Positions 1 through 4,545 of a stretch of DNA of 7,597 bases are shown piece after piece. The first letter of the stretch is position 1; each line of letters starts with the position of its first letter. The notes beneath the pieces were generated by a model. It was not told the DNA's origin. It did not search any database and was given only the letters and a program-made list of their open reading frames with translations. The stretch is from positions 1-7,597 of the forward strand of contig JBLHRE010000087.1 in assembly GCA_047625765.1 (NCBI GenBank). Reading direction: 5' to 3'. Source of the DNA: JBLHRE01 sp047625765. Its GTDB lineage: Bacteria > Bacteroidota > Bacteroidia > Flavobacteriales > JBLHRE01. Position numbers and translations under genes: made by a program.

Positions 1-1
1 C

Positions 2-622
2 AAAGTACTGGAAACCATTTTTGAAGATGAACATATACTCATCATCAATAAACCAGAAGAGTTTCTTTCTGTACCTGGCAAAACCATCACCGATTCTGTG
101 TATTATAGAATCAGAAAAAAATACCCTAAAGCTACGGGCCCATTAGTAGTGCACCGTTTAGATATGTCTACCTCTGGTTTGATGGTTATTGCAAAAAGTC
201 TGGAGGTTCACAAATTGGTGCAAAGACAATTTATAAAACGTCTGATAAAGAAAAAATACATTGCGGTATTGGACGGGGAACTCACAGAAACATCAGGCAC
301 CATAGATCTTCCATTGCGCGTAGATATAGAAGACCGGCCAAGGCAATTGGTTTGTTACGAACATGGGAAATCTGCCAGAACAGAATGGCAGGTGATAAAA
401 ATTGAAAACGGAAAAACAAGAATTCAGTTTACACCCATAACAGGACGTACACACCAGTTACGCGTACATGCTGCACACTATCAAGGCTTGGCTTGCCCTA
501 TTCTTGGTGATGATTTATATGGAAATAAAGCCAACCGCTTACACTTACATGCCGCTTTTATTCAATTCGAACATCCTGTTTCTAAAGAGCAAGTTACGTT
601 TGAAGTTGACCCGAATTTTTAG
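2..622 (+). CDS. RluA-type pseudouridine synthase, 5' end outside window
   Basis: The frame is open from base 2 to the TAG at 620-622, so 206 C-terminal residues are visible and the start lies upstream; the GTG at 98 is internal. Family members convert uridine to pseudouridine in 23S rRNA and/or tRNA. The catalytic-loop motif HRLDMSTSG holds the nucleophilic Asp at visible residue 54 (codon 161-163). The block VCYEHGKSARTEW and the motif ITGRTHQLRVH (visible residues 146-156), followed by GDDLYG, match the RluA branch (E. coli RluA modifies 23S U746 and tRNA U32) better than RluB/RsuA types. Bacteroidetes often carry a longer RluA-like protein with an extra N-terminal domain; whether this is one cannot be seen here. 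The gene is convergent with the downstream glycosyltransferase. Family assignment is firm; the exact target is inferred. Confidence 0.93.
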   Translation, partial: KVLETIFEDEHILIINKPEEFLSVPGKTITDSVYYRIRKKYPKATGPLVVHRLDMSTSGLMVIAKSLEVHKLVQRQFIKRLIKKKYIAVLDGELTETSGTIDLPLRVDIEDRPRQLVCYEHGKSARTEWQVIKIENGKTRIQFTPITGRTHQLRVHAAHYQGLACPILGDDLYGNKANRLHLHAAFIQFEHPVSKEQVTFEVDPNF

Positions 623-660
623 TGGAAAATGGATAGTGGAATAAAAATTTCTGAATTTCT

Positions 661-683
661 CTTCGACTTCGCTCAGAGTGACA
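661..683. repeat. Intergenic repeat-like motif (CTTCGACTTCGCTCAGAGTG...)
   Basis: The spacer after the RluA-type gene holds a C/T-rich block beginning CTTCGACTTCGCTCAG and ending GTGACAT. From memory, closely related strings are dispersed in intergenic DNA of many Bacteroidetes genomes. Only one copy is present here, so its repeat nature rests on that recollection and was not tested. Confidence 0.35.
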
Positions 684-707
684 TTCAAAATTTTCCGAAC
701 TTGTTTC

Positions 708-747
708 AACTCAAACTGCCAACTCCAAACTCAAACTCTCAACTCAA
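708..747. repeat. Degenerate short tandem repeat (AACTC/CAAACT units)
   Basis: About 40 bases with almost no G, made of imperfect units such as AACTCAAACTGCC, AACTCCAAACTC and AAACTCTCAACTC. It lies in the spacer between two convergent genes and ends at the left arm of the AT-rich hairpin. It resembles slippage-prone low-complexity sequence. No function is evident. Confidence 0.5.
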
Positions 748-767
748 AATTGATGCTAATCAATTTT
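746..767. terminator. Possible bidirectional terminator hairpin between convergent genes
   Basis: AAAATTGAT (746-754) and ATCAATTTT (759-767) are exact inverse complements around a 4-base loop GCTA, with A and T tracts on the outer sides. The hairpin covers the stop codon of the minus-strand glycosyltransferase and lies downstream of the plus-strand RluA-type gene. The stem is all A/T except one G-C pair, so it is weaker than the hairpin at 5268-5305; a terminator role is inferred from placement. Confidence 0.4.
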
Positions 768-1992
768 TGAGCTCTATCCACCGCGACATAAACTTATTGT
801 TTCTAAAGCTATGGTAGGCTAGCAATTGCTGCATAGCCTCTCGAGAACGATGTGCTTCCAAATCATCTGATATTTCAGAAATTTTCTTTGGGATATTGGA
901 GAGATGAGAAGGATCACTGAATTTAGATGTTAAGCAAGTAGTTCCTTTTGAAACAGCTGCCTCCCATATGTTTTTATCTTGATAAAGTTGCACTGCATGC
1001 TCGGCAAATTGGGCCCAATCGTCTGTAACAAAACCATTCCAATTTTCAGGGCTTTCCATACCCTCTGCACCGATAGTGGTTGTAATACTTGGGGTACCAT
1101 AAAGCATGGCTTCTAACAATTTCCCTTTTAAACCTGCGCCAAAAGGCAGGGCTGCCAAAAGTACGCGTGCGTTTGCAATCACTTTCTCGGCAGAACCAGC
1201 TCTACCTTTTACTATAAATCCATGTTTAGGATCATGCAATTGCAATACTTTTTGATCGGGGTAGGCACCGTATAGATACACTTCGGCATTGGGCAAAACC
1301 TTGCGAACAAGTGGCCAAATATGCTCTTTTAATATGCGGCAAGCTTGCCAATTGGGTTGGTGTTTGAAATTGCCAATACTCACAAAGTGAGCACGATCTT
1401 CGAAGGGTTTTTCTGTAGGTTTTAAAGTACAATTGAAAGGAAGATAATGCAGCAATTTCGCAGGAACATTGAACTCCTTTTGTAGCAGTTCCATTTCGAA
1501 AGAAGAAATAATCAAACTTAAATCCGACCGCAAGATAGAAGCCAATTCCCGTTTGCAAACCTCATTTTCTATCATTGCATTTGCCGACCAGCTTTCCTTT
1601 TTCTTAAAGGCAACTTCCCTACTCTGTCTCAAACTATGTAGGTCCTCGGTATTTAAGATTCTTAGCGCCTCTGGGCAATTATCTTTTACGCGCCAACCAA
1701 ACTGCTCTTCGCACATAAAACGATCGAAAACAACCGTATTTGGGCCCAAACCCTTTAGCCAAGTATCAAATCCAGAATCATTTATGTTGATATGATGAGA
1801 AGCAATTCCCATCTCCTCTAGATCTATAGCATAGTCACTTTTAGCAGCCGTACAAGCAAAATGAACATTACAGTCTGGGCTTACAAACACCTCCAACAAA
1901 CCCTTCATGCGCCAACCAGCAGCAGAAGAATTAGGCTCGGGCCACACATTGGCAATAAATAGGACTGTATTATTTGAAAAGGCATCTGACAT
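760..1992 (-). CDS. Glycosyltransferase, GT-B fold, group 1/GT4-like
   Basis: This 410-residue cytoplasmic protein should transfer a sugar from a nucleotide-sugar donor to a glycan or lipid-linked acceptor; donor and acceptor are unknown. The N-terminal Rossmann-like part starts NTVLFIANVWPEPNSSAAGWRM (split here as NTVLFIANVWPEP and NSSAAGWRM, residues 8-29). The C-terminal donor domain opens with VSIGNFKHQPNW (204-215) and carries the signature PFGAGLKGKLLEAMLYG (283-299) followed by TTTIGAEGM. In the EX7E arrangement the second Glu is E294, but the first position is Ala286, as in the GAGLKGKLLEAM subgroup of this family. No signal peptide or membrane segment is seen. The ATG at 1992 is the only plausible start before Met29. 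No other polysaccharide gene is visible nearby, so it looks like an orphan glycosyltransferase. Confidence 0.88.
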   Translation of the reverse strand: MSDAFSNNTVLFIANVWPEPNSSAAGWRMKGLLEVFVSPDCNVHFACTAAKSDYAIDLEEMGIASHHININDSGFDTWLKGLGPNTVVFDRFMCEEQFGWRVKDNCPEALRILNTEDLHSLRQSREVAFKKKESWSANAMIENEVCKRELASILRSDLSLIISSFEMELLQKEFNVPAKLLHYLPFNCTLKPTEKPFEDRAHFVSIGNFKHQPNWQACRILKEHIWPLVRKVLPNAEVYLYGAYPDQKVLQLHDPKHGFIVKGRAGSAEKVIANARVLLAALPFGAGLKGKLLEAMLYGTPSITTTIGAEGMESPENWNGFVTDDWAQFAEHAVQLYQDKNIWEAAVSKGTTCLTSKFSDPSHLSNIPKKISEISDDLEAHRSREAMQQLLAYHSFRNNKFMSRWIELKN

Positions 1993-1996
1993 CCGC

Positions 1997-2004
1997 CAAA
2001 AGTA
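1997..2004 (-). promoter_or_regulatory. Candidate -7 box TACTTTTG of the glycosyltransferase gene
   Basis: On the minus strand TACTTTTG matches the Bacteroidetes primary-sigma -7 consensus TAnnTTTG exactly. It ends only four bases before the ATG at 1992, so a transcript from it would start at or next to the start codon (leaderless). No TTG is present at the usual -33 distance, which lowers confidence. Confidence 0.4.
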
Positions 2005-2030
2005 AACATTTGAATTGTAGACTATCCGTC

Positions 2031-2066
2031 ATAGCGATGATTCGTCAGCTGACGAATCATCGCTAT
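2031..2066. repeat. Perfect 36-bp palindrome without loop
   Basis: ATAGCGATGATTCGTCAG (2031-2048) is followed directly by its exact reverse complement (2049-2066), with AGCT at the centre. It starts 38 bases upstream of the glycosyltransferase start codon, in the divergent region between that gene and the lipoprotein operon. No T-tract follows on either side and no gene ends here, so an ordinary terminator is unlikely. It could be a dimeric-protein operator, a dispersed palindromic repeat or the end of a mobile element. The function is unknown; the palindrome itself is certain. Confidence 0.9.
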
Positions 2067-2100
2067 CTCTAAAATTTAGGGCTGTGTTCTGTCGAAATTA

Positions 2101-2291
2101 AACCTTCACGATGATTCTTGCCAAAGCTAAAACAATTGCAAGTCTCACTTTTGCTAGTGCGTTTAACCACCCATAAGGTCATGTAATTCGCAATAGACAT
2201 TATTCTTTAATGTGCTCCGTTTATGCGTTTATCCATCCCGTATGGTAGGGTTACATTGCTACATTTGAGTCAAAGTGTTAATAACCACTAG
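2101..2291. repeat. 191-bp direct repeat, copy A
   Basis: This stretch recurs at 3075-3265 at a constant offset of 974 bases, with five substitutions (A positions 2146, 2247, 2254, 2256, 2272) and no gaps, about 97% identity. It begins AACCTTCACGATG and ends GTTAATAACCACTAG. Inside are two related direct units (TGCGTTTAACCACCC and TGCGTTTATCCATCCC) and an imperfect inverted pair (TAACCACCCATA with TATGGTAGGGTTA). The rest of the gene-free stretch 1993-2320 holds the 36-bp palindrome, an unassigned segment at 2067-2100 and promoter-like boxes. The copy ends 29 bases before the lipoprotein start. No transposase or target-site duplication is seen. Confidence 0.95.
2260..2267 (+). promoter_or_regulatory. 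Repeat-borne -7 box TACATTTG, copy A
   Basis: TACATTTG matches the Bacteroidetes -7 consensus TAnnTTTG exactly and is conserved in repeat copy B (3234-3241). Transcription from it would give a leader of roughly 45-50 bases before the lipoprotein ATG at 2321. No TTG is found at the usual -33 spacing. Its conservation in both copies is part of the overall identity and is not independent evidence. Confidence 0.38.
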
Positions 2292-2305
2292 CTGTAAACA
2301 ATTGT

Positions 2306-2313
2306 TAACTTTG
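2306..2313 (+). promoter_or_regulatory. Alternative -7 box TAACTTTG before the lipoprotein gene
   Basis: A second exact TAnnTTTG match lies just outside repeat copy A and ends seven bases before the ATG at 2321, which would give a leaderless or nearly leaderless mRNA. No -33 TTG is visible at the usual distance, so it competes with the box at 2260-2267. Confidence 0.33.
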
Positions 2314-2320
2314 AGAATCT

Positions 2321-2716
2321 ATGAAAATGATATTACATGTATTTTTCCTTACTAGCCTGTTCCTCGTTTCTTGCAATAAGGATGATGAAATGAAGAAGGA
2401 TATTCCTGAAAGAAGCGCCACTGTGACTGATGTAATTCTACCAGAATCTGCTAAAGCTGGAGAATCATTTGAATTAACTATTAAATACGAGGTTAGCGGT
2501 TGCGAAACATTGAAGATGGTCAATACGTCAATGAATGACAGTTCTGCAACTTATCACTTAATTATTCATAACCCATCAGCGAATGACCCTTCTGTTAATT
2601 GCCCGATGGGTTTTTTTGAGGAAAATTATATAGAAAGTCTAGCGTTCAATCAAATTGGAGTGAAACGCATTTATTTTAATGATTCATCACTGGTTAAAAC
2701 TATCGAAATTCAATAA
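2321..2716 (+). CDS. Small surface-type lipoprotein of unknown function
   Basis: A 131-residue protein with a type II signal peptide: a hydrophobic stretch ends in the lipobox LVSC, with the lipidated Cys at residue 18. The mature start C-N-K-D-D-E fits the K-(D/E)-(D/E) lipoprotein export signal described in Capnocytophaga and other Bacteroidetes, suggesting display on the outer face of the outer membrane. The remaining ~110 residues alternate polar and hydrophobic positions like a small beta-sandwich (ESFELTIKYEVSG, residues 48-60; GVKRIYFN, 113-120). Two further cysteines (61 and 94) could form a disulfide. I do not recognise a family. The gene follows repeat copy A and overlaps the next gene by 38 bases, suggesting one transcript. 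Confidence 0.8.
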   Translation: MKMILHVFFLTSLFLVSCNKDDEMKKDIPERSATVTDVILPESAKAGESFELTIKYEVSGCETLKMVNTSMNDSSATYHLIIHNPSANDPSVNCPMGFFEENYIESLAFNQIGVKRIYFNDSSLVKTIEIQ

Positions 2717-3104
2717 TATTAAGACAACAATAATTCTTTTTCTCTTTTGTATCTTATATTCGTTTTCTGGATACGCTCAAAAATCCGACTTTTCATTACA
2801 GTATGTGGAACATGAGGTTATAGTGAGCCTGAAAATGGAAAAGTTAAGTTTGGTTCCTTATAATGAAGTCGTTGATATCGTTAACACTGATTTTTTCACT
2901 AATCTGTCTGAGGAATCTCAATCAAACCTAATTGCTTTGGTTGGCGAGAATGCGAATCTATCTCGGGCTACAAAAAAGTTACTACCCTTAGACACCCTGT
3001 CCTTATCGAGAAATGGCACTTTAGTAAATATCTCGGATACTCATTCTATTTTTGTGTTATCAGATATCTTATCTAACCTTCACGATGATTCTTGCCAAAG
3101 CTAA
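2679..3104 (+). CDS. Hypothetical secreted protein whose C-terminus lies in repeat copy B
   Basis: A 141-residue protein with an apparent Sec signal peptide: a basic N-region to about residue 15, a hydrophobic core TIILFLFCILYSFSG (17-31), and likely cleavage around YAQ (32-34). The rest is mixed alpha/beta-looking with no motif I recognise. The ATG at 2679 overlaps the lipoprotein gene by 38 bases; the only later in-frame candidates before the signal core are non-standard (ATT/ATA), so this start was kept. From base 3075 the frame runs into the duplicated element, which supplies the last nine residues (NLHDDSCQS) and the TAA. The original C-terminus may therefore have been replaced or truncated by arrival of the repeat. 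The product could be periplasmic or extracellular; function unknown. Confidence 0.65.
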   Translation: MIHHWLKLSKFNNIKTTIILFLFCILYSFSGYAQKSDFSLQYVEHEVIVSLKMEKLSLVPYNEVVDIVNTDFFTNLSEESQSNLIALVGENANLSRATKKLLPLDTLSLSRNGTLVNISDTHSIFVLSDILSNLHDDSCQS

Positions 3105-3265
3105 AACAATTGCAAGTCTGACTTTTGCTAGTGCGTTTAACCACCCATAAGGTCATGTAATTCGCAATAGACATTATTCTTTAATGTGCTCCGTTTATGC
3201 GTTTATCCATCCCGTATGGTTGGGTTAAAATGCTACATTTGAGTCTAAGTGTTAATAACCACTAG
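3075..3265. repeat. 191-bp direct repeat, copy B
   Basis: Second copy of the element at 2101-2291. Differences in this copy are at 3120, 3221, 3228, 3230 and 3246. Weaker similarity continues about 12 bases past the right end (CAATT shared at 3273-3277), so the true boundary may be slightly further right. It overlaps the last 30 bases of the preceding gene and ends 19 bases before the start of the next one, so nearly the whole intergenic region is repeat. Just past the right end it reads GTTATGGGC (3265-3273), the exact reverse complement of GCCCATAAC (4087-4095) at the start of the element after the next gene. Confidence 0.95.
3234..3241 (+). promoter_or_regulatory. Repeat-borne -7 box TACATTTG, copy B
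   Basis: Exact TAnnTTTG match inside repeat copy B, at the same place as in copy A. It lies about 43 bases upstream of the ATG at 3285 and could drive the MORN-cytochrome gene. A TTG at 3220-3222 is too close (11 bases) to act as a normal -33 element. Confidence 0.38.
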
Positions 3266-3284
3266 TTATGGGCAATTAAATAAA

Positions 3285-4082
3285 ATGATGAATAAATTAA
3301 TATTAGCCGTTTTTATCCTCTTCAGTCAAATTTCTTGGGCTCAAGACAAAATTGAGCGTAAAGAAACACTGAACACATATGATGATGGTCAAATAATGCG
3401 AGAGTATATTAAGTATCAGGGCAATGACACAATTATTGAAAAGGTGTATTATGAAAATGGACAATTAAATTTCCTATACCGACTCCTAGATGACCAGAGA
3501 AATGGAAAATCACTTGTATACTTAGAAAATGGTGATTTAGTATTTGAACAATTCTATTCCCAAGGAAAATTAAATGTTGGATTCAAATGCTTCTATCCAG
3601 ATGGTACAATTCAAAGAACAGAAAAATACAGCTTCGACAACAATATAGACACTACAACCTATTTTAACGAAACAGGAATAATTACTAGGAAAGTCATCTA
3701 CAAGAACCCTTGCGAATTTGGGAGTTCTGAATGCAACAAAACAATTATTGAATACAAAAACGGAACAAAGGTTTACTCTTATAATGTAACAAAAGGATGG
3801 AAATCAGACGACCACATTATTTATAATCAGGACTTTTATAACGAATTAATGCAGTCTGCTAAGAAAATACCGAATTTAGATAAAGGCAAAGCACTATTCA
3901 GAGCTAACTGCTCGATGTGTCATGGGCTTGATAAAGCAATAGTTGGTCCTGCATTAAATCAAGCTATAAAGGACAAAGATGATAATCAACTTTATGAAAT
4001 CATCGTTAACTCAAATACACATCCAAGTTCTAAATTAACGAAAGAGGAATTTGATGCTTTAATAGAGTTTCTAAAAAACTAA
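3285..4082 (+). CDS. Exported MORN-type repeat protein fused to a C-terminal cytochrome c domain
   Basis: A 265-residue protein. The tandem ATGs at 3285 and 3288 precede a Sec signal peptide ending near ISWAQ (residue 20). A GTG at 3249 is in frame but lies within the repeat and would spoil the signal peptide. Residues ~31-168 contain about six units of the YwqK/MORN_2 type, for example VYYENGQLNF, LVYLENGDLVF, CFYPDGTIQRT and YFNETGIITRK. C143 and C150 may form a disulfide. The C-terminal ~65 residues form a small class-I-like cytochrome c domain: GKALFRANCSMCHG, with heme-binding C209, C212 and proximal His213, then VGPALN and a final helix LTKEEFDALIEFLK. The sixth ligand is unusual: the expected Met-Pro before that helix reads His246-Pro. 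Likely a periplasmic heme protein; its electron partner is unknown. Confidence 0.85.
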   Translation: MMNKLILAVFILFSQISWAQDKIERKETLNTYDDGQIMREYIKYQGNDTIIEKVYYENGQLNFLYRLLDDQRNGKSLVYLENGDLVFEQFYSQGKLNVGFKCFYPDGTIQRTEKYSFDNNIDTTTYFNETGIITRKVIYKNPCEFGSSECNKTIIEYKNGTKVYSYNVTKGWKSDDHIIYNQDFYNELMQSAKKIPNLDKGKALFRANCSMCHGLDKAIVGPALNQAIKDKDDNQLYEIIVNSNTHPSSKLTKEEFDALIEFLKN

Positions 4083-4086
4083 AAAA

Positions 4087-4290
4087 GCCCATAACAAGGT
4101 GTATAGCCAATAGGGCGGGAAGTGATAAATTGAAAATCCTGTTCTTTGAGCAGGCAACGCCAAAACAAAGTTTTAACGTTTAATGAAAATGAAATTTAAA
4201 AGTAAAAACGTTTGTTTTGGCTTAATGCATATCCGAAAGTGAAGTACTTCGTATCTGCCCTACTGTCCATACACATACGTTACCTGACGG
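4087..4290 (+). repeat. Nested inverted-repeat element downstream of the MORN-cytochrome gene
   Basis: Four bases after the stop codon an element begins GCCCATAAC. An outer imperfect stem pairs GTGTATAGCCAATAGGGC (4099-4116) with GCCCTACTGTCCATACAC (4257-4274), 15 of 18 positions. An inner stem pairs GCCAAAACAAA (4159-4169) exactly with TTTGTTTTGGC (4211-4221) and continues five pairs past a one-base bulge. TAAC (4092-4095) and GTTA (4279-4282) flank the structure. An alternative outer pairing joins AACAAGGTGTATAG (4094-4107 region) with CTATTTCGCCTTGTT (4377-4391). Similar GTATAG...AATAGG-type inverted repeats occur after small genes in Bacteroidetes, from memory. It could act as a recombination site, terminator or structured RNA; none is proven. 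Confidence 0.6.
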
Positions 4291-4545
4291 CATTAAGGTT
4301 GCTTCGTACTCGCTTCGTTCATACTCCCTTCCCTATACTAAATAACTGACAATGGGAGCCCCCACTTGCGCACAACTATTTCGCCTTGTTTTAGCAAAGT
4401 AACATCTGTATAATGGCCTTAAAACAACAGGAAGTAAAACGTGTGAGAGCTAAGTTTCTAAAAAAAGCAACCTCCCATTCTAGTCGAAATCTCCAACCCA
4501 AACAAGTTAATTTCTCCTTACCTTGCGGCCTTAAATTTATTTGCT
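4291..4545. other. Gene-free spacer upstream of the second pseudouridine synthase
   Basis: Apart from a short direct repeat GCTTCGT (4301-4307 and 4312-4318), part of a possible long-range inverted repeat (4377-4391) and promoter-like boxes, I see nothing convincing. The RluA-family reading frame stays open back to 4462 but contains no ATG upstream of the GTG at 4546. A 53-codon frame beginning at 4413 looks random. Confidence 0.5.
4386..4414 (+). promoter_or_regulatory. Promoter-like TTGTTT-N17-TATAAT
   Basis: TTGTTT (4386-4391) and a perfect TATAAT (4409-4414) are 17 bases apart, the classic sigma-70 geometry, about 130 bases upstream of the GTG at 4546. Bacteroidetes primary sigma usually prefers TTG and TAnnTTTG, so this could be chance in AT-rich DNA. 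A rival TAAATTTATTTG block lies immediately before the GTG. Confidence 0.25.

Noticed and set aside
629..817. 62-codon plus-strand frame after the RluA-type gene
   Set aside because: It runs through a repeat-like motif, low-complexity CAAACT sequence and the 3' end of the opposite-strand glycosyltransferase, and has no recognisable protein character.
1232..1795. Two 108-codon frames within the glycosyltransferase gene
   Set aside because: They are out-of-frame shadows of a clear glycosyltransferase with conserved motifs.
2077..2100. GGGCTGTGTTCTGTCG stretch resembling an insertion-sequence end
   Set aside because: No matching inverted copy, transposase or target duplication is present in the window, so the resemblance is too weak to call.
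2305..2523. 72-codon minus-strand frame over the lipoprotein gene
   Set aside because: It is antisense to a gene with a good lipobox and lacks features of its own.
2101..3265. CRISPR array or tRNA/rRNA gene in the repeat region
   Set aside because: There are only two long copies with gene-sized spacing, no short regular repeats, and no cloverleaf or rRNA-like sequence was recognised anywhere in the window.
3249..3284. GTG at 3249 as the start of the MORN-cytochrome gene
   Set aside because: It lies inside the duplicated element and would add 12 residues before an otherwise complete signal peptide; the ATG at 3285 is better.
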